DNA of 40,469 nucleotides from an uncultured Eubacteriales bacterium (lineage in GTDB: Bacteria > Bacillota > Clostridia > Christensenellales > Aristaeellaceae). Each line of letters begins with the position of its first letter. The stretch's first letter is position 1. This document shows, in pieces, positions 15,573-21,779 of the stretch. A program made the translations under genes and the position numbers. The stretch spans positions 1-40,469 of the forward strand of contig CADAQZ010000018.1 in assembly GCA_902790175.1 (NCBI GenBank), written 5' to 3'. The notes beneath the pieces are model-generated. The model did no database searches. It worked only from the letters and a program-made list of their open reading frames with translations, and had not been told where the DNA came from.

Positions 15573-15849
15573 AGATCTTCACCGTCCTGTTCACGGTCAG
15601 CCCGTCGTCGGGCTTGCGGGGGAGCTTGACGATGTCCACGTCCAGCTTCAGCATGTCCGAGAGGGCCTCCCGGAAGCCACAGATGTGGATGAGGGAGGTG
15701 GGGTTTTCCGCGAATTCGACGAGGAAATCCACGTCGCTCTGCTCGTCGGCGGTGCCGTCGGCGTAGGAACCGAACAACTCCACGCGCCTGACGGGGTATA
15801 GCGACGCCGCGGCATTCACGGCCTGGCGAATCTTTGTGAGCGTAGTCAT
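15562..15849 (-). CDS. mntA: MntA-like minimal nucleotidyltransferase antitoxin
   Basis: This 95-residue protein has the minimal nucleotidyltransferase (MNT) signature GSYADGTADEQSDVDFLVEF: Gly-Ser followed by ten residues and Asp-x-Asp. A third acidic strand, LDVDIV, follows about 40 residues later. In type VII toxin-antitoxin systems this family adenylylates its HEPN toxin partner to silence it. It ends inside the start of the HepT-like gene (11-nt overlap), the usual order and coupling of the pair. AGGGAGGT lies 8 nt before the ATG. All catalytic residues look intact, unlike the toxin partner. Confidence 0.87.
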   Translation of the reverse strand: MTTLTKIRQAVNAAASLYPVRRVELFGSYADGTADEQSDVDFLVEFAENPTSLIHICGFREALSDMLKLDVDIVKLPRKPDDGLTVNRTVKIYGA

Positions 15850-15872
15850 GGCGCAAACCTCCCTTCCACTTC

Positions 15873-15901
15873 AGTATAACACGCGCGCACGAGAATATCA
15901 A
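15873..15901 (-). promoter_or_regulatory. Predicted promoter of mntA-hepT
   Basis: On the minus strand a -35 TTGATA (15901-15896) and a -10 TATACT (15878-15873) are 17 nt apart, ending 23 nt upstream of the mntA start codon. It sits directly downstream of the trkH terminator, so the pair is transcribed independently. Confidence 0.72.
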
Positions 15902-15906
15902 CCGCG

Positions 15907-15931
15907 AAAAAGCCGCCCACAGGCGGCTTTT
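15907..15931 (-). terminator. Rho-independent terminator of the trk operon
   Basis: AAAAAGCCGCC (15907-15917) pairs with GGCGGCTTTT (15922-15931) around a four-base loop. Read on the minus strand, a T run follows the stem. It lies 18 nt beyond the trkH stop. Confidence 0.83.
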
Positions 15932-15948
15932 CCATTCCCTGGGTCGCT

Positions 15949-17391
15949 TTACTTCTTCCACGCGCTGGGGGAGAAGAGCATCAGGATCGGGAAGACCTCG
16001 AGGCGGCCGATCAGCATGCACATCGACAGCACGATCTTGCTGAGGCCCGAGAACGCGGCGTAGTTGCCGACGGGGCCGACCATGCCCAGGCCCGGGCCGA
16101 TGTTGGAGATCGTCGCCAGCACGGCGGTGAAGCTGGTCTCGAACGAGAAGCCGTCGATCGATACGATGATGACCGCCGACAGCAGCACCAGTATGTAGGC
16201 GAAGAAGAAGCCCTGCACGCCGCTGATAATGCCCTCGTCCACGGTGTGTCCGTCCAGCTTCACGGTATTGACGGACTTCGGGTGCACGGTGCGGCGGATG
16301 TCGCGCACCATGCTCTTGAGCAGCAGCTGGAAGCGGATCACCTTGATGCCGCCGCCGGTGGAGCCCGCGCTCGCGCCGATGAACATCAGCATCACCAGGA
16401 TCACGCGGCTCAGCTGCGGCCAGAGGTCGAAGTCCGCCGTGGCGTAGCCGGTGGTGGTCATGATCGAAGAGGCCTGGAAGAAGCTGTAGCGCAGCGAGGT
16501 CAGGAAGTTGCCGTTGTACAGCGGCATGATGTTCAGCGCGATGATGCAGCTGGCGCCCAGCAGAATGCTCCAGTACCAGCGCAGCTCGCTGTTGCCCAGC
16601 GCGGCCTTCCAGTTGCGGTGGATCAGGAAGTAGTAGATCGAGAAGTTCACGCCGAACAGCGCCATGAAGATGCCGATAACCACGTCCACGGAGGCGCTGT
16701 TAAAGTGAGCGATGCTGTCGCCGTAGGTGCCGAAGCCGCCGGTGCCGGCCGCGCCGAACATGTGCACCACCGCGTCGTACAGGTCCAGCCCGCAGAACAG
16801 CAGCGCCGCCACCATGAAGATGGACAGGGCGATGTAGATCTCGTAGAGGATCTTCGCGTTGTTGGCCACGCGGGGCACCAGCTTGTCGGTGGAGGGCCCG
16901 GGGCTCTCCGCGCGCATCAGGTGGATCGAGCGCGCGCCCATCTTTGGGATCAGCGCGAGCGACAGCACCAGCACGCCCATGCCGCCGGCCCAGTGCGTAA
17001 AGCTGCGCCAGAACAGCAGGCCCTTGGGCAGCGCCTCGACGTCCGTCAGGATCGTCGCGCCGGTGGTGGTGAAGCCGGAGACGGTTTCAAAGAAGCAGTC
17101 CACCAGCGAGGGCACGTAGCCGGAGAAGTAGAACGGCAGCCCGCCCAGGAAAGACACCAGCAGCCAGCTGAAGGCCACGATGGCGAAGCCCTCGCGGGCG
17201 CGCAGCGTGTCCCGCCGGGGCTGGATCAGCGCCAGCGCCGTGCCCACCGCCGCGGTGATGAGCATGGACAGCAACAGCGGCACGGTGTCGCCGCTTTGCA
17301 GGATCAGTGAAACGGCGACGGGCAGCAGCATCAGCGCGCCGCAGACGCGCACCACGTTGCCCACGATATGACACAGCAATCGTTTGTTCAT
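15949..17391 (-). CDS. trkH: Trk/Ktr-type potassium uptake channel subunit TrkH
   Basis: This 480-residue membrane protein is the ion-conducting subunit of a Trk/Ktr potassium transporter. The four pore-loop repeats are recognisable from their selectivity-filter glycines: SGFTTTGATILTD, GAAGTGGFGTYGD, TTTGYATADF and ISNIGPGLGMVG. About ten hydrophobic segments surround them, as expected for the eight-TM-plus-loops fold with extra N-terminal helices in TrkH. The ATG at 17391 overlaps the trkA stop (ATGA), so the two subunits are translationally coupled in equal operon order. A longer open frame upstream of 17391 is trkA shadow sequence and was not used. The gene ends 18 nt before a strong terminator. 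Confidence 0.95.
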   Translation of the reverse strand: MNKRLLCHIVGNVVRVCGALMLLPVAVSLILQSGDTVPLLLSMLITAAVGTALALIQPRRDTLRAREGFAIVAFSWLLVSFLGGLPFYFSGYVPSLVDCFFETVSGFTTTGATILTDVEALPKGLLFWRSFTHWAGGMGVLVLSLALIPKMGARSIHLMRAESPGPSTDKLVPRVANNAKILYEIYIALSIFMVAALLFCGLDLYDAVVHMFGAAGTGGFGTYGDSIAHFNSASVDVVIGIFMALFGVNFSIYYFLIHRNWKAALGNSELRWYWSILLGASCIIALNIMPLYNGNFLTSLRYSFFQASSIMTTTGYATADFDLWPQLSRVILVMLMFIGASAGSTGGGIKVIRFQLLLKSMVRDIRRTVHPKSVNTVKLDGHTVDEGIISGVQGFFFAYILVLLSAVIIVSIDGFSFETSFTAVLATISNIGPGLGMVGPVGNYAAFSGLSKIVLSMCMLIGRLEVFPILMLFSPSAWKK

Positions 17392-18758
17392 CTTCTGATC
17401 TCCGAAATGTCGAAGGCGTCCTCCAGGTTTACCACCGTGCCGGCCTTCGCGGTGAGGATCACGGTGTCGCCGGCCTCGATGCGGTCGCTGCCGAACGGTA
17501 TGATGCACTTGCGCTCGCGTACCAGCACGGACACGAGGATGCCCTTGCGGATGTTCAGCTGGTTCAGCGGGATGTTCAGGTAGGGCGCGCCCTCCAAGGC
17601 GGTGAACTCATAGGCCTCCACCTGGCCGCCCAGCATGCCGTATACCTTCTCCACCACGGAGTTGCGGCTGTTGTTCAGCGCGCGCACCGAGCGCAGGATG
17701 GCGTTGGCGGTGGTCAGCTTTGGACTGACGGCGCAATCGATGCCCAGGTCCTCCATCACGTCCATGGCGTTCAGGCGGTTCACCTTGACGATGACCTTCT
17801 TCACGCCGTGGCGCGAGCCGTACATGCCGGTGATCAGGTTTTCCTCGTCGCGGTTGGTCAGGCAGATCAGCGCGCCGCAGTCGCCGATGTTCTCTGATTC
17901 CAGCACCTCCTGGTCGGTGCCGTCGGCGTGGATGATCATCACGCCGTCCAGCTGGTCCGCCAGGCGCAGGCACTTCTTCTCGTCGATCTCGATCAGGCGC
18001 AGGTAGACGCCCATCCCGGCGATGATCTTCGCCAGGTAGTAGCTGATGTGGCCGCCGCCGATCAGCAGCGCGGACTTCAGCCGCTGGGTGTCCTTGCCCA
18101 GGTGCTTGAAGAACTGGGTGACGGATTCGCGGTCGCCGGTGGCGTACACGCGGTCGCCCGGGATCAGCACGCTCGCGCCGTCGGGGATGAAGGCGTCACC
18201 GTTGCGCTGCACGGCGGTGAACTGGATGCGCGGATAGCGGCTGTGCAGGCGGGAGAGCGGCGTGTTCAGGATCGCGTCGCGCTCCTCCGTGCGAAATTCC
18301 ACCATCTCCACGCGGCCGTGCGCGAAGGATTCGATGTTGATGGCGAACGGGAAGCGAAGCAGGCGCGAGATCTCCTGCGCGGTGGTGCGCTCCGGGTTGA
18401 TTACCTGGTCGATGTCCAGCTTCTTCTGCAAAAGCGTCAGGCTCTCGGTGTACTCCGGGTCGCGGATGCGCGCGATGGAGTACTTCGCGCCCAGCTGCTT
18501 GGCGGCCAGGCAGCACACCATGTTCAGCTCGTCGTTGCCCGTGACGGCGATGATGACGTCCGCGGTCTCCACCCCGGCCTCCATCAGCGTCTTCACGTTC
18601 GCGCCGTTGCCGCGCACGCCCATCACGTCCAGCGTCTCGTTGGCGCGGTTCAGCGCCTGCTGGCTGCGATCCAGCACCGTGATGTCGTGTCCATCCTTGC
18701 TCAGACATTGGGCCAGCGTGTAGCCCACCTTGCCGTTGCCGACGATGATGATGTTCAT
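17388..18758 (-). CDS. trkA: Trk system potassium uptake regulatory protein TrkA
   Basis: This 456-residue cytoplasmic gating ring subunit has two tandem RCK modules. Each has a Rossmann nucleotide site: MNIIIVGNGKVGYTLAQ at the start and ALLIGGGHISYYLA near residue 230. Each is followed by a TrkA_C domain; the second is seen at the end as KGILVSVLVRERK and RIEAGDTVILTA. NAD(H) or ATP binding at these sites gates TrkH. Length matches E. coli TrkA (458). It sits between a TIM-barrel isomerase gene, whose stop is 3 nt upstream, and trkH, which overlaps its stop. All three are probably read from the promoter at 19582-19610. Confidence 0.96.
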   Translation of the reverse strand: MNIIIVGNGKVGYTLAQCLSKDGHDITVLDRSQQALNRANETLDVMGVRGNGANVKTLMEAGVETADVIIAVTGNDELNMVCCLAAKQLGAKYSIARIRDPEYTESLTLLQKKLDIDQVINPERTTAQEISRLLRFPFAINIESFAHGRVEMVEFRTEERDAILNTPLSRLHSRYPRIQFTAVQRNGDAFIPDGASVLIPGDRVYATGDRESVTQFFKHLGKDTQRLKSALLIGGGHISYYLAKIIAGMGVYLRLIEIDEKKCLRLADQLDGVMIIHADGTDQEVLESENIGDCGALICLTNRDEENLITGMYGSRHGVKKVIVKVNRLNAMDVMEDLGIDCAVSPKLTTANAILRSVRALNNSRNSVVEKVYGMLGGQVEAYEFTALEGAPYLNIPLNQLNIRKGILVSVLVRERKCIIPFGSDRIEAGDTVILTAKAGTVVNLEDAFDISEIRR

Positions 18759-18761
18759 TGA

Positions 18762-19529
18762 TTATTCCTCGTCTCTGAAATGATTGAGCGCGATCCTCGC
18801 GTCCTCCGCGAACGTCTCCGTGATCGTCCCGGAAAGCGTCAGGCCGCCGGTATAGCCGATGTCCCTGAGCGTTTCGACGAGCCGCCCGTAGTCCTCGCCG
18901 TCGCCGGGGCGGGGGAGGGCGCGGGTCAGCGCGTTCTGGGCGTACACGTGCCGAAGCAGCGGCGCGGCCCGGCGCAGCGACGACAGCGGCTCGGACGCCA
19001 GGGCCATGTGGCCCCAGTGCGCGGCCACCGCGATGTTGGAAAGCTGCAACAGCCCTGCGATCAGCGTGGCCTCGGACACGAGGTTCAACAGGTTGCAGTC
19101 CGACTTGCGCAGCGGCTCCAGCGCCACGGTGATGCCGCACTCGTGCGCGTGACCCTGCAAAAGTCGCAGGAAGTTGCCCAGCTGCCGCCAGGCGAAGGGG
19201 AAGTCGCCGTCGTCCGGCACCGCGCGGGACCTCGCGCCGTCCAGTGCGATCACCTTCGCGCCCAGCCGCTGCGCCCGGCCGAAGGCGTGCTTCAGGTAGC
19301 CGTGCAGCGCCGTGGCGTTCACGTTCGGCCCGGTGACGGGCAGGTCGTCCGGCAGCATGTCCGAGCACGCGCCCACGCATATGCCCAGCCCCTCCACATA
19401 GTCCACGAAGGCGCTGAAGTCGCCCTTCGGCAGCGCCGCCAGCTCCCGCAGCGGGATCTCCACGTAGTCGAAGCCCAGACCGGCCACGTCGGGCAGGTTC
19501 ACAAAGTCGGTGTAAATGCCCAGCTTCAT
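18762..19529 (-). CDS. Xylose isomerase-like TIM-barrel protein (sugar phosphate isomerase/epimerase family)
   Basis: This 255-residue protein belongs to the AP endonuclease 2 / xylose isomerase-like TIM-barrel superfamily. It starts MKLGIYTDF and has the strand motifs FDYVEIPLREL, AKVIALDGARSR, ITVALEPLRKSDCNLLN (with the typical metal-ligand Glu) and AAHWGHMALA, ending with GLTLSGTI. Several expected metal ligands (Glu, Asp/His) are present, although WGHMAL replaces the usual Asp-His pair and the reaction cannot be predicted. The ATG at 19529 is chosen because GGGGAGGT lies just upstream; an in-frame ATG at 19574 would put that site inside the gene. It is first in the operon with trkA and trkH, an association I do not recognise. 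Confidence 0.78.
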   Translation of the reverse strand: MKLGIYTDFVNLPDVAGLGFDYVEIPLRELAALPKGDFSAFVDYVEGLGICVGACSDMLPDDLPVTGPNVNATALHGYLKHAFGRAQRLGAKVIALDGARSRAVPDDGDFPFAWRQLGNFLRLLQGHAHECGITVALEPLRKSDCNLLNLVSEATLIAGLLQLSNIAVAAHWGHMALASEPLSSLRRAAPLLRHVYAQNALTRALPRPGDGEDYGRLVETLRDIGYTGGLTLSGTITETFAEDARIALNHFRDEE

Positions 19530-19581
19530 CGAACGCCCACCTCCCCGCGCGGCATAATCATCCATTGTATTCATTACCTAC

Positions 19582-19610
19582 AGTATACGCCTGTTTGTGC
19601 CTTTCGTCAA
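19582..19610 (-). promoter_or_regulatory. Predicted promoter of the isomerase-trkA-trkH operon
   Basis: On the minus strand TTGACG (19610-19605) and TATACT (19587-19582) are 17 nt apart. Transcription would start near 19575, so the ATG at 19574 would be almost leaderless; this supports the start at 19529, which has a ribosome binding site. Confidence 0.77.
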
Positions 19611-19675
19611 ATCAAAAGGTAAAATACTGATATAAGAAAGGTGGCGGCCGCGTTATTTTCCCGTGACGCATCGCT

Positions 19676-19703
19676 TGACGGGCCGTTTTGAGGATGTTAT
19701 ACT
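19676..19703 (+). promoter_or_regulatory. Predicted promoter of the secreted protein gene at 19749
   Basis: TTGACG (19676-19681) and TATACT (19698-19703) are 16 nt apart. The box sequences are the same as those of the divergent trk operon promoter, back to back within about 120 nt, so the two may respond to the same conditions. Confidence 0.72.
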
Positions 19704-19748
19704 TGCAGAAAGACCCTGGAATCAACCAAGGATGAGGAGGATGCCGAT

Positions 19749-20585
19749 ATGAAGAAGATGCTTTCCATGATTCTGGCGCTCTGCGTGCTGCTGACCCTGA
19801 CGACGGGCGCGATGGCCGAGGGTGGCAGACAGACCGCCTCCGCCGTTCTCGACAGCGACGGCGAGGCCGTCATCGCGACGGTGGACCTGACCGGCGGCTG
19901 GTCCGTCGAATTTGCGTTCGGCGCGTTCTACCTGTACGACGGGGAGATCACCGAGGACAGCCCGGCGGTGGCAATCGGCCTGACGCTGGATAAGGAGGTC
20001 TACGAGGAGGACCTCGCCGAGGCGAAGGCGAGCGACACCTACAGGGAGGTCGGCGACGCCGTCAGCTATGCGGCGGACGGTACCACCTACTACCTGTATG
20101 CCGTCGGCGACTCGGCTTATTTCATGCTGGATGTGATGGACGGTGCGGACGGCGACGCGATCGCGGCGCGCGTCGACCTGGCGAGCGAGGCGGAATACTA
20201 TGCCCTCGACGGGGAGGACGCCGCGAACATGGCCGCTTACGCGGGAAGCTGGGTCGCCGGTCGCGCGCTTCTGACCATCGAACCGGCGGACGACGCGGCG
20301 CTCTGCACGGTCGAGTGGGGCAACAGCGCCTTTGACTCTACCGTGTGGGAATACGAGTGCACCTACGACGAAGTGTCCGGCGCGCTGACGTCCCTCGAGA
20401 CGGGCGTCAAAAAGATCGTGACCTACGCCGATGGCGGCGAAGTGGCCTCCGAGGAGGTCCTCTTCGACGACGGCGCGGCGAGCTTTGCGCTGAACGACGA
20501 CGGCACCCTGACCTGGACGGACTTCAAGGAGACCCCCGGCGAGAACGAGGTGCTGTTTGAAAGGGCGCAGGGATCGGCCGATTGA
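19749..20585 (+). CDS. Secreted protein of unknown function
   Basis: This 278-residue protein has a clear signal peptide, MKKMLSMILALCVLLTL, with cleavage expected after GAMA near residue 23. There is no lipobox cysteine and no cell-wall anchor, so it should be released or only loosely bound. The mature part is strongly acidic (runs such as DGEDAANMAAY, DDGAASFALNDDG), poor in lysine, and looks beta-rich with alternating hydrophobic residues. A repeated theme of short Asp-Gly turns suggests a beta-sandwich or lipocalin-like fold, but I recognise no domain. GAGGAGG lies about 8 nt before the ATG. It has its own promoter, and a separate promoter precedes the aldolase gene, so it appears to be monocistronic. 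Confidence 0.75.
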   Translation: MKKMLSMILALCVLLTLTTGAMAEGGRQTASAVLDSDGEAVIATVDLTGGWSVEFAFGAFYLYDGEITEDSPAVAIGLTLDKEVYEEDLAEAKASDTYREVGDAVSYAADGTTYYLYAVGDSAYFMLDVMDGADGDAIAARVDLASEAEYYALDGEDAANMAAYAGSWVAGRALLTIEPADDAALCTVEWGNSAFDSTVWEYECTYDEVSGALTSLETGVKKIVTYADGGEVASEEVLFDDGAASFALNDDGTLTWTDFKETPGENEVLFERAQGSAD

Positions 20586-20657
20586 CGGCCGTCGTCCGGC
20601 CGCGGAAAAAACGGGCCGAAAATCGCCGAACCCGCGCGTTTCGACTGAAATTTCATC

Positions 20658-20686
20658 TTGATTTTGTTTTCCCCAGCTGGTATAAT
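20658..20686 (+). promoter_or_regulatory. Predicted strong promoter of fba
   Basis: TTGATT (20658-20663) and a perfect TATAAT (20681-20686) are 17 nt apart, in an AT-rich patch. The short leader carries AAAGGAG. This suits a highly expressed glycolytic gene. Confidence 0.82.
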
Positions 20687-20717
20687 TAATCCAGTCTAAT
20701 ATAAAGGAGTGTTTCAT

Positions 20718-21701
20718 ATGGCTCTTGTTACTTCCACCGAGATGTTCAAGAAGGCATACGACGGCGGCTACGCCATCGGCGCTTTCAACGTGAACAACAT
20801 GGAGATCATCCAGGGCATCACCGAGGCCGCCATCGAAAAGCGCGCCCCGCTGATCCTGCAGGTCTCCAAGGGCGCTCGCGCCTATGCCAAGCACGTCTAC
20901 CTGATGAACCTGATCAAGGCTGCCATTGAGGACGCCGAGCAGTCCGCCGGCTTCGACCTGCCGATCGTCGTCCACCTGGACCACGGCGACAGCTTCGAGC
21001 TGTGCAAGAGCTGCATCGACGGCGGCTTCACCTCCGTCATGATCGACAAGAGCGGCCTGCCCTTCGACGAGAACGTCAAGATCACCAAGCAGGTCGTCGA
21101 GTATGCGCACGACCACGGCGTCGTCGTCGAGGCCGAGCTGGGCAGCCTGGCCGGCGTTGAGGACGAAGTCAACGTGTCCGCCGAGGATTCCAGCTACACC
21201 CGCCCCGAAGAGGTGCAGGAGTTCGTCGAGCGCACCGGCTGCGACTCCCTGGCCATCGCCATCGGCACCTCCCACGGCGCCTACAAGTTCACCGCCGAGC
21301 AGTGCACCCGCAACGAGAAGGGCATCCTGGTGCCCCCGCCGCTGCGCTTCGACATCCTCGACGAGGTCTCCAAGCGCCTGCCCGGCTTCCCGATCGTGCT
21401 GCACGGCTCTTCCTCCGTGCCGCAGGAGTTCGTGAAGATCATCAACGAGAACGGCGGCAAGATGCCCGACGCCGTCGGCATCCCCGAGGAGCAGCTGCGT
21501 CAGGCTGCCCGCGGCGCGGTCTGCAAGATCAACATCGACTCCGACCTGCGCCTGGCCATGACCGCCTGCATCCGCCAGTACTTCGCGGAGCATCCGGATC
21601 ACTTTGACCCGCGCCAGTACCTGAAGCCCGCCCGCGTGGCCATCAAGAACATGGTGGAGCACAAGCTGGTGGACGTCCTGGGCTGCGACGGCAAGGCCTA
21701 A
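20718..21701 (+). CDS. fba: Class II fructose-bisphosphate aldolase
   Basis: This 327-residue zinc-dependent aldolase interconverts fructose 1,6-bisphosphate with glyceraldehyde 3-phosphate and dihydroxyacetone phosphate in glycolysis and gluconeogenesis. Class II features are the opening GYAIGAFNVNNMEIIQGI, the zinc and catalytic region VVHLDHGDSFE, EAELGSLAGVEDEV, the Zn ligand in IAIGTSHGAYKF, and the phosphate-binding loops VLHGSSSVP and KINIDSDLRLAMT. The ATG at 20718 follows AAAGGAGTG with good spacing; a GTG at 20709 inside that site was rejected. Codon choice is smoother than in neighbouring genes (many GCC, CTG, AAG and GGC codons), consistent with high expression. A GC-rich hairpin follows at 21731. 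Confidence 0.96.
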   Translation: MALVTSTEMFKKAYDGGYAIGAFNVNNMEIIQGITEAAIEKRAPLILQVSKGARAYAKHVYLMNLIKAAIEDAEQSAGFDLPIVVHLDHGDSFELCKSCIDGGFTSVMIDKSGLPFDENVKITKQVVEYAHDHGVVVEAELGSLAGVEDEVNVSAEDSSYTRPEEVQEFVERTGCDSLAIAIGTSHGAYKFTAEQCTRNEKGILVPPPLRFDILDEVSKRLPGFPIVLHGSSSVPQEFVKIINENGGKMPDAVGIPEEQLRQAARGAVCKINIDSDLRLAMTACIRQYFAEHPDHFDPRQYLKPARVAIKNMVEHKLVDVLGCDGKA

Positions 21702-21730
21702 TCGGCAATACCGACCGACCGACCATCCAT

Positions 21731-21754
21731 GGGCGCGCCCGCGTTGGCGCGCCC
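21731..21754 (+). terminator. GC-rich hairpin between fba and the first CotH gene
   Basis: GGGCGCGCC (21731-21739) pairs perfectly with GGCGCGCCC (21746-21754) around a six-base loop. The sequence after it, AATCGTTTC, is a poor T-tract, so termination would be partial. Only 25 nt separate it from the next start codon, leaving no room for a promoter in between. The downstream gene may therefore depend on readthrough from fba. Confidence 0.6.
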
Positions 21755-21779
21755 AATCGTTTCAAAACGCATCGGGGCC

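Noticed and set aside
17392-17508. N-terminal extension of TrkH through the trkA region
   Set aside because: The added residues are in a frame overlapping trkA and look random. The ATG at 17391, overlapping the trkA stop, gives the standard TrkH N-terminus.
20709-20717. Earlier GTG start for fba adding three residues
   Set aside because: It overlaps the ribosome binding site; the ATG at 20718 has better spacing and the family-typical start.
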